Source: Ustulina deusta (Eukaryota > Ascomycota > Sordariomycetes > Xylariales > Xylariaceae). From it: DNA of 64,000 bases. Below the pieces are notes generated by a model. It did not search any database, had not been told where the DNA came from, and was given only the letters and a program-made list of their open reading frames with translations. Of the stretch, positions 10,792 to 23,781 are shown one piece after another. The stretch is from assembly GCA_023159155.1 (NCBI GenBank), contig JAJNNX010000040.1:372001-436000 (forward strand), read 5' to 3'. Position 1 is the stretch's first letter. Every line of letters begins with the position of its first letter. The translations under genes were made by a program, and so were the position numbers.

Positions 10792-12538
10792 TTTGACTGT
10801 TTATCTGAGGTATGTTATATATGAAGGAATGATGCAGCGATGGAAGAAGGAGCGTGGTGGAGCGAGTTATCACGTTGGAGAGTGCAACCGGGGAACTTGA
10901 ATAATGAAGAAAAATTCCGTTTCGCCCCAAGGACAATCTGGTTGTATATAAATCACCTGCGCAGGCAAGGGAGCACCTCGCCCTCGCCCTCGCGATGTCT
11001 GGCGGACCATGTTGGAGAGACACCGAGAGCCGGACATTAGAGCAAGACGGGGGAGGCTAGGGAGGATTTGTGCCTGTGGCTGTCTGGATTTAGGTTCGAG
11101 TGTTCCGGACTTAGAGACTCGCGAGCTGACCTTGGTGTCCGGCGGACAGGGGACATGGCTGTCTGAAGCTGCGGACCGAGAGTCTTCTTATCAATGGCTT
11201 CCTGCAAATATCAATCGGTTCGAATATGTTATTTGCTGATGCGAAGCCTTGCACATGTGCGGCCCACGACCTTGCCAGTTCATCGAGTCCGGACGGTTGC
11301 TTTTCATGAGCTAGACCCCGTTCCAAATGAACCATCCCGACTGCCGCTGTCTTTATATATGATGCAGTGTCTTAGATTAATTACACTGGAAATAAAACCT
11401 AAACCATTCGTCCAAACGCACTCTATATTCCAAGCGCACTAGAATAGCATGCGATATTTCTAGTGCATTCCCGGCCTTGTGTCCGGCTCGGCGAGCAGCC
11501 GTCGGACGTGGCCACATGTGTCTAGGCATTACACGAGGGTCTCGCAGCTGAGGGTCGAACTTACCTATTATTGGGTACCGAGCTGGAATCCCATCCTTGT
11601 CAGCATTGTGAAGCCCGGTGTATCCATCAGCATCCGTAGTTAACTCATCATTCTTACGTTAACGATACACGCATAGGAATGTATGAATTGGTTAGTGGTA
11701 GAACTAGAAATCTCCAACAAGTTGTAATAAGACTCGATATTACATGACAAGCTAGACTTATATGGTGTTGATCGGCATAGAAGGGTGCGATTGGGCGGTA
11801 ATGGCCATCTCGTGCTTCCGATACAGGGGTGAAGCTGAACAACCTACCTTTGCGCAAGCCACTGGCGTCGGCCAGAATGTTATCGAGACTAGGTAGTCGA
11901 ATATCGTTGGCATTAACATAAGTCGTATATTAAGCACTCAAGAAGTGCGCAAACCTGTCTAGTGGCTATTTCCACCTAATTTGGTCAATTGCACTTATTT
12001 TTGGAGAACTTTAAGGAGTCCGCGAAGATGGAGTCCGAATACCACCCTCGGTATCATGCCTTAGGCACTTCGTAGATAAGAAGAAAGTGTGCGTTGATCA
12101 ATTAAGGGCGAGGAAGCAGTCTTCAATGGAGGTTGGTAGCATCAAGAGCTGTGTAAGAGACAAACCTCAATAGCGAATATCTCAGACGTACGGCTAGCTA
12201 CGACGGGCGAGTGGTGCCTTGAAGCGCCCATCGAATTGCTCGGACGTGGTAGAACCAATGACTCCTTGTGCCATTACGATGACATCCAAGGGACGTGCTT
12301 TGGGGAGAATCAGGAAACCGAGAGAAAAGCAGACTCACAAATGTCGTGTGTTACCCCAAGCCATGTATGGGCGGCCGACTCTGCTTCTGGATTCTGTGTC
12401 ATCTATAGACTCGACTACGACGAGTCCGGCAAAGCCGCCACCTCGTCGGCGCCGAATCATGACCAAATATACATGACCGAAAAATACCCAGATACATCCT
12501 GCACGCCCCATTATCAAGTGCCAGGCATCATACCATGA
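10792..12538. other. Intergenic: promoter of the melanin reductase and 3' flank of the oxidase
   Basis: No gene is supported. The open frames are short and lack codon-usage or family signals. The left 200 bp should include the reductase promoter. Confidence 0.45.
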
Positions 12539-13509
12539 TCAGGGGCTAAGCCGCTCCAAAAGCCATTCATCGCTCCCGTCCTGAGCCGAGGTCTTCCTTG
12601 TGTAGAGGAACCGGTCGTGTAATCTGCTCTGGCGGCCTTGCCAAAACTCAACCGACTCCGGCACTATCCTCAAGCCACCCCAGAATTCCGGCACGGGGAT
12701 CTGCTCCTGGCCCTCAAACCTCTCCTCAACCTCCTTCACCCAGCCCTCGAGCTCCGCCCTGCCGTCGTCGTCGTCGTCGGCGTCCTCGCTCGCATCAGCA
12801 GTCGTACTGGCACCAGGCGTCAAGACCTGGCTCTGGCGGCTGGCCCAGGCGCCGATCCTGCTGCCGCGGGCCCGCGTGTCGAAGTACTTCTGGCTCTCGG
12901 CGCTCTCGAGCCTGGCGGCGCGGCCCTCGACGCGGACCTGGCGCTCGAGCTCCTCCCACCAGAAGGTGAGGCTGGCCCAGGGGTTGGTGGCCAGGTCGCG
13001 CGCCTTGCGGCTCGTGCCGAAGTTGCTGTAGACCACGAAGCCGGCGGCGTCCAGCTCCTTCAGGTACACCATGCGCGAGGACACGCGGCCGTCGGGCAGC
13101 GCCGCCGTGGCGAGACAGCACGTCTCCGGGTGCGCGACGCGGCCCGACTGCTGCGCGGCCGCGAACCAGCTGTGGAATTGCCGGATCGGCGACGTCGTGT
13201 CCAGGTCCGCGCGCGTCAGCGTCGCCTTGGTGAACTGCTCCGCCTGTCCGCGGGCTTCTGTCCCCGCGGGCGCGACTGTGCTTGGTTATCAGTACATGCC
13301 GTGCCCTGACAGTGCCCACGTGGATGTGTTGAGGGCGCGGGTGGTTTGTGTCAGTCGGCCCGCTCCGTGCCAGGGAGATCCATGGCCGACTGACTGGGAA
13401 GGGCTGGGTAGCTGCCTTAGGCATCTACCTATCTGGTAGGGAGAGACAGGCTGGAGGAGACGTGCTTACAGATGTATTTCGCACTGCCGCTCGCGGAATG
13501 CAGCGCCAT
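12539..13509 (-). CDS. Pyridoxamine/pyridoxine 5'-phosphate oxidase
   Basis: This FMN enzyme makes pyridoxal 5'-phosphate from the pyridoxine or pyridoxamine phosphate. The 258-aa product comes from exons 13509-13470 and 13275-12539. The 194-bp intron has a GTAAGC donor and a CACAG acceptor; splicing joins MALHSASGSAKYI to FAPAGTEARGQAEQFTKA, which leads into the family's QFxxWFxxA block. FMN-site blocks are visible (SSRMVYLKELD, FVVYSNF, SRKARDL, TFWWEELERQVRVEG). The C-terminal dimerisation domain ends with VEFWQGRQSRLHDRF and ERLSP, diagnostic of true PNP oxidases. An Asp/Glu-rich insert at about residues 165-190 interrupts the otherwise conserved region. The short first exon carries the only good in-frame ATG. 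It is divergent from the deoxyhypusine hydroxylase gene, with 829 bp between the two starts. GC-rich codon use is stronger than in neighbouring genes. Confidence 0.92.
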
Positions 13510-14338
13510 CCTACCTGGTGATCGTAGAAGTCTCGAGATCGACGGATGCATGAAACCTAGCCTGATGAGCTAGGTAATACTTGTCTCCCCTTGAAAGAGG
13601 TACGGGGTTGTTATTATATCGAGATGCAAGTAGCGGCGGATCCATGTGGAGCTGGAATTGTGACTCTTTTGGTTATTCGCTCGTCACAAAACATGAACGC
13701 CCACATGAAAGCTCTGGGAAGATGAATTGCAGGTATGCGTCTTCTATGGTATTCGTCTTTAATATGCATAGCTGTAATACTAGCTGCCGTCATAGTCCCT
13801 GCATTTAGATACATAGGACCGCTAATGATTGCAGGTAGCACAACCTCCTTTCTTCGATCTATCATTTTTGTAATAAGGATCTTTTGCTGTTTCTCCGCTT
13901 TATAGAGTCATTAGTTGATTAGATACGTGACCTACTTTCAATTGAAATTCATAGTAAGTAGTACCTACTAAGGTGTACGGATCACCACTGTTGATGTAGG
14001 TAAGTACTTCTGTACAATAATAAACCCCACCCCCTGTAACTTGGACTAGGTACCTACTTAGGTAGGTGCAGGTAGAACCTGGATGGCTGCAACATTCCCA
14101 CCGGTACCTACTGTCAGTCGAATGTTTTTTTATAGCGGGGCGAGGGGTCGATCCTTTTTATCTTTCATCAGTCGCATCCCCTCTATCGGATCTGATAACC
14201 ATTTCGCCAGTCAAGACAATACAGCGAGCTAGACCTTGACCAAAAGACGCCTCTATTACACCCCCGATTAAGAAAATACCGTGTTTAAATCGCGCAATTA
14301 CTCGTTCGATTTTTTTCTTCTTACTTACCTACTTCTTA
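13510..14338. other. Divergent promoter region between oxidase and deoxyhypusine hydroxylase
   Basis: This 829-bp interval separates two divergent starts. It holds TACCTA/TAGGTA words around 13930-14070 and a T-rich, CTTACC-rich leader just before the ATG at 14339. No gene is seen. Confidence 0.5.
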
Positions 14339-15388
14339 ATGACCTCGGAAACTGACAAGCGGGCGACCATCGCCAGCTTGCGCGAGTCGCTCTGTTCCGA
14401 GTCGACCCCGCTGCCCGTACGCTTCCGCGCCCTCTTCTCTCTCAAGCACCTGGCAACGCACGAGACGGGGGTGACGGCGGTAGCGGCCATCGACGCCATC
14501 GCGGCTGCTTTCACCTCGCCTTCTGCCCTGCTTAAACATGAGCTCGCTTATTGTCTCGGCCAGTCGGCTAACCTTGCTGCTGTCGCGCCGCTACGAACCG
14601 TCTTAGCGGATTTACAGGAAGACCCCATGTGCAGGCATGAGGCGGCCGAAGCATTGGGCGCGCTGGGCGACGCAAGCAATCTGGACATCCTGCGCCAGTT
14701 TCGAGATCGCCAAGGGGAGGATGTGGTCATTACAGAGACATGTGAGATTGCCATTGACAGGATAGAGTGGGAGAACTCGGAACTGCGGAAACGAGAGAAG
14801 TTGCACCAAAGGTACCACGCATTTTATCGGCATCCAAGCTGCATTTGCGCTGTCTAGACTGATCAAAATCTATCCAGTGACTTTGCCTCCATCGACCCCG
14901 CGCCCCCGATGCCCGAGTCAAGCCAAACTGTTGAAGAGCTGGAGAAGACGTTGATGGACACCAATGCGCCTCTCTTCCTTCGATACCGCGCCATGTTCGC
15001 GCTTCGCGATCTTGCCTCGCCTCCCGATCTACCAACAGCGGTTCCTGCCGTCCTCGCTCTAGCCAAGGGCTTTGCGGACGCCTCCGCCCTCTTCCGACAC
15101 GAGATCGCCTTCGTCTTTGGACAACTCTCTCACCCCGCGTCTATCCCTTCCCTCACAGCTGCATTGAGTAACCTCGACGAGGCAAGTATGGTCCGCCACG
15201 AAGCGGCAGAGGCACTCGGGAGTCTCGGTGATGAGAAAGGTGTCGAGGAGACGTTAAAGCGTTTCCTCTATGACAAGGAGAAGGTGGTTCGCGAAAGTGT
15301 CATCGTGGCATTAGATATGGCAGATTTCGAACAGTCTCACCAAGCAGAGTATGCGCTGATCCCCGAAGCGCCAAAGGTAGCGGCATAG
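14339..15388 (+). CDS. LIA1: Deoxyhypusine hydroxylase
   Basis: This di-iron monooxygenase completes hypusine formation on translation factor eIF5A. The 327-aa product comes from exons 14339-14811 and 14878-15388, with a 66-bp intron (GTACCA donor, TATCCAG acceptor, phase 2). It is a HEAT-repeat protein with two symmetric halves, and all four His-Glu iron-binding pairs are present: [23 protein letters not shown] and [10 protein letters not shown]. The linker between halves spans the intron. Length is normal for fungal Lia1. It converges on the RPA12 gene with 145 bp between stop codons. Assignment is secure from the four HE motifs in correct order. Confidence 0.96.
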
Positions 15389-15533
15389 AATTCGGGGCGT
15401 ACTCTTTGAGAGCACGAGTAGACCATCTAGTCGGCGTTTGGCTACGGGACAGCAAAAGTGATTTTTTGAAGGAGGCACGTTCTGTACCAGGTATTCGCTG
15501 AGTCCTCTTATTTTTATCGTTTCTTGCGATGTA

Positions 15534-16022
15534 TCAATTGTTTGTATTCCATCTGCACTCTAGTTAGCCGTCCGAATCCCATCGACAGGCGAAGTGAGAG
15601 AGTCGCACTTATGTCCACAGTCGCAGGTGTAAAAGATAGTACTTCCTTCGTCGGCGCTGCGCAACTGCACCGCCGAGAACCGGACTTCGGTCCGTCCACA
15701 CTTCTCGCACGTTTCGTTCGCGAAAGCTTCGGTGGAGATTTTATGCTTCTCGACGGACTGGACAATGGACAGTTTTTGGCGCAGCAACGAGGGGAAGTCG
15801 GACGGTTTGCTCTTGGTTATGGTCGTTTTAGACGCCGTGTCTAGAGCCTAGCGTTAGCTGTTCTCTCCAGAGGCAATCTCAGATCGTAGTCATCGCGCGG
15901 GACCAACCTTTGTTGTCGGCACCACAACAGTCGCAGTGCAGGATATTCTTGACATTCCCTTTTGATACGGGTAGAAGATTGCCGCAATCTGAGCAGAAAA
16001 CTAAAGACCCAACCGCTGCCAT
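15534..16022 (-). CDS. RPA12: RNA polymerase I subunit Rpa12 (A12.2)
   Basis: This small zinc-ribbon subunit of nucleolar RNA polymerase I supports RNA cleavage and termination. The 121-aa product comes from exons 16022-15908, 15840-15609 and 15552-15534. Introns are 67 bp (GTTGGT donor) and 56 bp (GTGCGA donor, AGTGCAG acceptor). The last exon is only 19 nt and supplies the conserved C terminus KWNTNN; without this splice the frame runs into unrelated sequence. The N-terminal ribbon has CSDC and CDCC pairs. The C-terminal TFIIS-like ribbon has CEKC, the acidic hairpin block RSADEGSTIFY, and then C-D-C-G-H-K, where the family usually has C-x2-C. The catalytic Asp-Glu of the hairpin is intact. 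It is convergent with deoxyhypusine hydroxylase and divergent from the cohesin-loader gene. Confidence 0.92.
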
Positions 16023-16757
16023 ATTGTTGCTGTTGTTTTTGGATTTTTGCTGTTGGAAGAAACAACGCAGTTGGATCGAAAGAGATGCTGTTCTGTGAGA
16101 ACTTACGAAGCGCAACAACGGGTTGGTTGTTCTGGTCTTGAGACTTATCCGCAACGCGGTTTCCAAAAGCCGGGGGAGAAAAAAGTCGTCCCCATACTTA
16201 CAGACCTCTCGATCCCTCTGTGTCGCACTAAGGTACTTTGTTGTGTACTAGTACCTATAAGTAGCTACCTCCTAGTACTAACTAGGTACCTAGGGTACAG
16301 ACCCCTGCGCCATTGAAGTTGCAGTGCCATAGCGGATTATCGATAAGCTGGTCCCAAAGACTCCCAGATAGGCTGCGACACGGATAGGATAGGCGTTAAG
16401 CTTTAGGCGCGCGAGATTGACACATCGAGTGCCTGGCATGTTGGTCAAGCTCGTCCAATCCCCAGCATCACATCGAGATCGGACTCGTTCCCTCCTTCCG
16501 CCGACGAGAAACCCGCCTAACCGCCTAACCGCCTGCATTCCACGTGGCACAGCTGAACTCGCTCCATTCCACCCGTTTGCAATCGAATCAGCTGTCCCTC
16601 GACGGCAGACCGCGCAACGCCGCACATGATATAGCCCGCGCTCTCGCTCTCGCTGTGCAACCGCCCTCACCTCGGCAGACGGCCATCGCAATGATAGTGT
16701 GGCTTGGGGAAGCAGACAAGTCCAGGTGAAGCGGTGGAATGCATCCACGCACACACG
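16023..16757. other. Divergent promoter region between RPA12 and the cohesin-loader gene
   Basis: A 735-bp interval with a TACTAGTACCTA/CTAGGTACC cluster at about 16240-16290. No gene is supported; open frames here are short and overlap each other in all phases. Confidence 0.5.
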
Positions 16758-19700
16758 ATGGCGCATCCTCAGCCCTACCACCGGAATGGTGTGTCGCCCC
16801 AGAATGCGAATGTGCAATGGCAGCAGCAGCAGCAGCAGCAACAACAGTTCTCAGACCCGCAGTCCGACGAGCAGCAGCTTCGCACACGGCCCTTCTCTCT
16901 AGACGAAGCCCTCCCGTATACGCCCTTCACTTCGGTCTTTCCATTTGACTCAGGCAAGTGCGGCTCTTGCTTCCTGCCGTCGTCTCCTCCCGCATACCGA
17001 CATCCCCCTCTGCTCCTGCCATGCAACTATGCACTTCCCTCGCCCGCTTCCCTCCCCCCTTCACGAACACACGAATTGCTTTTCTCTCATCTCCCGTTCT
17101 CTCCTCTTTTACGACGGGCCGGCCGCTTTGGTGCGGTGCAAACCTCCGATTGTACTGACCTGTATCCTCGTGTCCAGACATTCTCAGCAATCCCACTATT
17201 GGCGTAGGGTCTATTGCACCATCCCTCGCTAGCCTTGTCCCGAGGGATGACTACGATGCGCTAAACTATGAAGCCGGAAACGCTAATCAGTCGAAACGTC
17301 TCGAGGGCAGTCTCGAATGCGTGCAGAATCTGCTGAAGCCCGAGAAGATCACTAAATTGTAAGCATCCGGATCGTGAGATCTCGACTGCATTTCTGATGA
17401 TATCTTAGCGAGTTCAAGACGGCACCCAAAACTGCCGCGGCTCCCCACGGCTCCGTCAAGAATCTCACCGACGGCATCTCCCCCTTCGCGAAACTGGTAT
17501 ATGACAACACGTCAGTTGTTTTCGGATACTCTTCATCTAGTATATCTACGAGCTCCCCCGCCAATGGATCATCGATGGCGCCTATGGCTACGAAGAAGTC
17601 TCCGAATCAGCGCAAGCCGGATGTGCCAAAGGTGGTTAAACACAATCCGGCCACCATTAATTCACAGGCAATTGCATACAATAAATCGCGAATTGAGATA
17701 CATCTACCTAGTCAAAAGCAACGAGATACGGCCTCGTCTATGCTCACATCACAGCCCACTAATGCTGTCCCACGACCAACAGTGCAATCTCAACCTCAGA
17801 CTGTTTCACTCGCCGACTTGATGGTTCGGCCGCAGGTTTCCCCTGTTCCTGTGCCTAAGATAGAACAGGGCCTGGTAATAACGCCAGTGCCCGTCATACC
17901 ACAAACACCACAAGTCGCTAAGCCACCACCGAACTCGCCCAGTATTCAAAAGGTCGAGAAGCAAACGACACCTCAGAGGTCTTCAATACCGCCATCCCAA
18001 GCCTCGGCGTCCTCAGCTTCATCCTCACAGAGGCAGGCCGAATTGCGAGTCGAACTGCCAAAAGCCACTTTCAATAGAGAAGAGTTTGCTGTTGTACCAG
18101 ACTCACCTGATGCCCCAGCTGATTTATCAAGCAAGAGAGATCATGGTGCGATCGAAGACCCTTTGACAGCAGACCTAAATCAGCGTGAGAGAGCCAATAT
18201 ACTCTTCGCAGAGTTAAGAAGGTGTCTCCAGGAGATATTCGTGGCCGAGGATCAGCTTTCCAGCCAACAGATATATTCATCACCGTTTATTTACCTAACG
18301 ACAGACCAAGAACCTACGATGACCTCGAGTGCTCACGACAAGGCTCAAAGATTACTCAAGAGGGCTATAGATTTCGGTTGTTTTGGCCAGGTTCCATTCG
18401 ATGGTCTCATCCGACTTCAAAATCTGAGTGAAGGATCTCTGAAATACGCCGACTCCCTTGATTTCAAAATTAACGAAGATTGGGGTGAAACAGAAGTCAG
18501 CTTATGGGTGCAACAGATACCAGATATTGAGAGAGGGCTTAAGGCTGCTCGGACCGCCTTAAGGGTCATGTGCGGTGGCCGTGAAGAGAAACAGCTTTAT
18601 TCCGAAGATCTCATCCAACTCGGTCTCGATCTTTTCAGAAACGTCATGGAAGGTATCATCGTGCCCATTGCTGAAGTACGAAGCACTGGCCCTACTGCCA
18701 TTTTATTCCGTTGCTTGACAACTCATAAGAAGACTATTATGACATTATTCGCTTCTAGCCAAAAGCTCTTCGCGCTGATGTCCGATCTAATCGCAAGCAT
18801 AGATCTTTCCGAGACCGTTGTCAATACTTTAGAGTTTCTCTCTTCCCGTCTCATGTTTGTGGAGAATGCGTACACCGAAAAGGACTCAGTAGTCGGTGTT
18901 TCTAAATTTGACGGGCTGCGCCTGGTGGCCATGCACATGCTCTCACAGATATTCCTAATGAACCCAGCTCAGCGAGAAGGCATCCTCAGTGAAATTTTGA
19001 CTTCACTAGAAAAGCTACCTGTTGGTAAACAAAAAGCTAGGCAATTCAAGCTCTCTGGGGGCGGTAGTATTCAGCCTATCTCAGCCCTGATTATGCGGTT
19101 GATTCAAGCTAGTGCCGGCAAAGTAGACGATAGCAAAGACGAGTTTCGATCACGGATCATGCAATCCATTCAGGATAACGCAGCTCCGTCTGCGTCTCAG
19201 ACAACAAAGAGAAGTCAGTATACCATCCGAACGGAGGACCATGCTGCCATTGAACACGAGGTTGCTGCCCAGGAACTTCAAGATCTTTCGAGCAAACTGT
19301 TCGATGGAGCGTGTCGCTATGCACACTATGTCGTCAATTTTATCGTGAAACGAGCTTTGAAGTCGACGAAGACTGGAGATACGCCCTATCGAAATCTTCT
19401 TGATCTCTTCGTGGAGGATTTTACCACATGCTTGGACTCTCCAGACTGGCCCGCCGCTGAGCTTCTTCTCCGATTAACCATGATTTTGATGTTCAAGCAG
19501 GTTGACGGTGAAAAGAACGCAGCACCAGCGCGGAATATGGCACTCGAGCTACTAGGTGTAATGGCCGCATCAATCTCGAAATTGCGATCCCATGTTCGCA
19601 AAACTGCCAGCAGCTTTGAAGGGAGCGACTCCGATGAGCTCGGCAGATGGCTCGCTGACCTCAGTTTGGCAGTTCTAGAGGGAAACAGTTCTCTTGACAA

Positions 19701-22700
19701 GGCACTAAAATGGGATGGTCCATATCGCATCGTAGTTGAGTTTCTTCAAGACCGATTGAACGATGATGAACACCTCTATAGCGCGATTTCGTACCGTGTG
19801 ACAGACTGGGGTTCACAAATTACGACCGGGTATAACTCCGTCCAGGATGATGACTACGAGGACCGGCATGCAGAGTTTGGTAGAACGGCATATCGTTTGC
19901 GGAACATGATTGAGGATTCCAGGTGGTTGTCGAGGGAATGGAGGTTTAAATCCGTTGCCTCCAATCACGCAAGGTTATCACATGCCATCCTCTTGTTACG
20001 ATCAAGCTTCTGTACAGCCTTTAGAAGTATTTTGAATGTACTCATGGGATCCATGACTACGGACCAAGCGACTGTGCGCAGCCGAAGTCTCAAGAGCGTC
20101 AATCAAGTCCTCGAGACGGATCCGACAATCCTTGACGGGGACAGTGCCTTCATCGACCTCATCCTACAGTGTTCGAGTGACTCTTCACCCCAGGTGCGCG
20201 ATTCAGCTCTTGGGTTGATTGGAAAGTGTATAAGCATGCGCCCAAGGCTCGAAGAGAGGATGACCCCTACAGTCATACAGCGTTTCATTGATTCTGGCGT
20301 AGGCGTTCGGAAAAGGGCGATGAAACTCGCCAAAGACATTTATCTCGGCAATGAGAATAAAGCCGTCCGAAGTACCATTGCTAATGGCCTACTGCACAGA
20401 ATGCAGGATCCAGACGAAGGCGTTCGCGAGCTGGCGAGGCAAATGATTGAAGAAATATGGATATCACCATTCTACAAGGAAGATGATTCCGTATCTTTTA
20501 AGCAATCGCTCACGGACCATGTCTCTCTGATGGTCCAGACCGCAAAGCAAGGCAATACGGCACTCATTCTTGACAAGGTTTTTCAGACAATTCTAGCACC
20601 CGAATCCAAGATGTCTGAAGCCAACACTCGAGTTTGCACCAAGCTCGTGGCCAACATGTTCGACCTGGTAGATAACCCTGAGTCGAATGACCCCTCCATG
20701 CCATCAGGGAAGGATGCCTTACAAGTTTTGATGATCTTCGCGAAGGCGGACCCGAAACTGTTCACGTTCGAGCAAATAAGACTTCTCAAACCACACATTG
20801 CTAGTGTCAGTACGAGCGAAGACTTAGCTGTCTCGAGAGCTGTCGTTGTCATCTATCGAAGGGTGCTGCCCCAAGTTTCTAGTGTCCACTCACAATTCCT
20901 TTCGGAAATCCGGACCCATCTTATGCCTGCGACTGCGAAAATCACAAGAACATTGCTGGATGACGTGACAGCTTGTATATGGATTATTAGTGGTCTGCTT
21001 CATACTACGGAGCCTGTTGCTCGTCTCATATCTTCGAGTCTTGCTGGTATTCAGAAAATCCGCGGAAGCCTAGCCAAGGGTCTAGATCAAAAGACGACTA
21101 GGCAATTCGACCGATACTCGCTCATTGTCGGAATGGGTGGCAAACATTGCCAACTTGACAGCCATGCGGACCTTTTCAAAAGCAAATTCCCGAACTGGAA
21201 AGGAGATTCAGTATCTAAACTCATGGTGGATGTGATTTGCCCCTTCGCCCATTCCTCGCAGTCAGTCGATATAAGAAGACCTGCACTGGATGCTATTGGC
21301 CTAATTTGTCAATCTAATCCGAGAAACTTTGTCACGGAGAATGTCATCGCAGTCTTCGAGCAAGTTTTCAGGGAACAAACAGTAATTCTAGAGTCTATGA
21401 TACTACGCTCTTTCAGAGAATTTCTCTTCACTGAGGAACAGAGGTCAAACCAGTCAAATACTAGTGCTGCAAAAGAAAAGAAGGACCTCAAGGTTATGGG
21501 CAGCACAAGCTTCGATGACGTAGCCAGCGCAACGACGCAACGGTTTCTCACGGCCATAACAAGAATCGCTTTAGCCACGCACGACGATCACGCTTTCCTC
21601 GCAGTGGAGATTCTCGCAAGCATCAATCGGCAAGGCCTGGTGCATCCCAAAGAGACTGGTGTGACTCTTATTACTTTAGAGACCTGCCCAGTTACGAGGA
21701 TATCGGAACTAGCTTATCACGAACACAAGGCACTACACGAAAAGTATGAAAGTGTACTCGAACGAGAATATGCCAAGGCTGTCCAATCAGCATTCCAGTA
21801 CCAACGAGACGTCGTTCACGATTGTCGTGGTGCAACTGAAGCGCCTTTCACATCAAAACTACATTTATTGGTTGAAATACTGAAAATTAGTAAATCAAGG
21901 AACCGCGTCAGGTTTCTTGAAAAGATTGTCGGTCAATTGGAATTTGAGCCTTCCACGCTTGACGCAAGCCAACAAATGCCATCACATGTGGCGTATTCTC
22001 GCTTCCTACTTGAAAATATCGCATTCTTTGAGTATGTCAGCGTTGGCGACCTTCAGGCAGTTGTTTCAGCTCTCGAGAAGCTAGTGACGGGGACAGGTGC
22101 AGGCATTGCCCAGGCAATGGAATCCGAGATCTTCCAAGTGCGCATGGATCAAGATAAGGCTACACAACAACTCGGAGAAGGCGAGACATCATCCGCAACC
22201 TTGGTTGTCCCAGATTCTATCGATACGCAGCGATTTCGCCAATTGACAGCCTGTTCAATGATTATTTCGGCCGTCTGGGAAGTTCGCACTTTCCTCCGCC
22301 GATTGTATGGCGTCAACTCGAGTCGTCGTGAAGTCAAAATAAAGGGACCGCCCAAAGACCTCACAAAAGCCCCTGTGAAGGTTCAAGGTGTCACAGGCGA
22401 CAAGTTTTGGGAGGATATTTCTTTTATCATGACTGGGCTTGATACACCAGAGAGGATGATGCAGCAATGCCAAACATTCGTTGATCTCTTGAATGTTGAC
22501 AGCGAGGTCAAGATTGGCGAAGAAGAAGACGAAGACCTTGACGCAGACGGTGAGCCGCAGACTCCTGAGGCGGATGACGACGATGATGAAGCTACACCCG
22601 ATGCCCGTGGTCGTAAAAGGAAGGCAGCCAACACTCCTGGTGGCCGAAAAAAGCGGGCACGGAGCAACTCGCGACCACGAGCTCGGGGTCGGCCAAAGAA

Positions 22701-22752
22701 GCATCAAAATACAGGAGCCGTCGGAGTCAATATGGAAGACGATGACTTCTAA
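16758..22752 (+). CDS. Cohesin loader subunit Scc2/Mis4 (NIPBL homologue)
   Basis: This nuclear HEAT-repeat protein loads cohesin on chromosomes together with Scc4. The 1906-aa product comes from exons 16758-16953, 17178-17358 and 17409-22752. The first intron (224 bp) appears to be GC-AG, with donor CAG|GCAAGT; the second is 50 bp, GTAAGC-AG. The start at 16758 gives MAHPQPYHRNGV, then a nine-Gln run (CAG/CAA codons at about 16821-16847), then the conserved LPYTPFTSVFPFDS. The N-terminal 350 residues are low-complexity. The cohesin-loading HEAT block around residues 1015-1130 includes SPQVRDSALGLIGKCI and GVRKRAMKLAKDIY. The conserved C-terminal Nipped-B region lies roughly at 1340-1600. The last 100 residues are acidic then basic and include an AT-hook-like RARGRPKKHQ. 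Length matches fungal Mis4 proteins. Confidence 0.93.
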
Positions 22753-23781
22753 GCTGAGCTTCTGTGCATGGATTCAACGTGTTATGATACGTTTTCGTCG
22801 AGCGCGCTCGAGGCGAACCATATAGATTTAGGAGACCGGGCAGTATACAGGAGTTCAGGGGGAGTGCAGCCACGGAAAAAAGATAGCTGCACTTAATGGC
22901 GTTCAAAAGGATTGGGGTGTGCGTGACTAGGTTTGGGGATCTTCACTCCGGGTACAGGGGTTAAGCTGCCGCGGTATCACAAATGGAGTCGGTTAAATCT
23001 CGCTATTGTTGCTTTCAAACCCGAATGATACCTTTTCCATTTGCTTTCGATAGTGCAAGATACAATGCATTGGGTCCGGTCGGTGGTGGAATTACTGGCT
23101 TCAGGTCTGGAGTTAGTTAGCTCTTATTCTAATATACAATATAATGCCGTGCGTCGCAGGCAAGGCCCTTCAAAACCCTTCGCCTTTGCAGTAGTCATTG
23201 AGTAACCGATCTTGCCCACCTTTAGCTTCTACTCTGAATATTCATTCCTAAGAAACAAGATCGAGGCATAGTCAATGTCATTTTGTCATTCTCGCACATT
23301 AATTAATATTGAAACTGTTGTGGCCTAGTCCATACACTCCCTCAAAGGATTGATCAGATCATGGGACCTCAAAGCCTCGTGGCTGACGAGACGGAAGATC
23401 TATCCGTATTGGCCTGATCAACCACTTCATCCCACCTACCATACCATTCGCATGATATCATCCCACTGTTTAGATGCCACCGTACAAGTAACGCCGTAGC
23501 CTGCCAAGTTTGTCTATCATCTGTCGCATCCAACATCCCTTCGCGATGCAGAAAAACAAGGGGGGTTGTCTGCCTGCCCCGCATACAGGAAAATACAAAT
23601 TCCAATGCTCTGGTGTGTGTATGTATGTATGCCGTTGCATAAACAACACAAAGTAGTAGAAGAAGAAGAAGAAGGAGGAGGAGAAGGAGAGGAAGCTGAA
23701 TGCTCTCTCTCTTGTTGATGATTAATCCCGATACCGCGACAACATATACACTGAACAGATCGCACGCATTTACCGCCGCGG
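22753..23781. other. Convergent 3' flanks of the cohesin-loader and BTB-like genes
   Basis: No gene is supported. The interval carries a GAA/GGA microsatellite at 23655-23694 close to the 3' end of the minus-strand gene and is otherwise unremarkable. Confidence 0.5.
23655..23694. repeat. GAA/GGA microsatellite
   Basis: A purine tract of GAA units passing into GGA and GAGAAG units. It lies in the probable 3' UTR of the minus-strand BTB-like gene. Confidence 0.8.

Noticed and set aside
11212..11225. GGTTCGAAT word resembling a tRNA B box
   Set aside because: No acceptor stem, D arm or A box can be placed around it.
12638..13309. 223-codon plus-strand frame opposite the vitamin B6 oxidase
   Set aside because: Shadow frame caused by the GC-rich codons of the minus-strand gene; no family signal.
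14339..16022. Possible shared operon-like unit of deoxyhypusine hydroxylase and Rpa12
   Set aside because: The two genes are convergent on opposite strands, so co-transcription is not possible.
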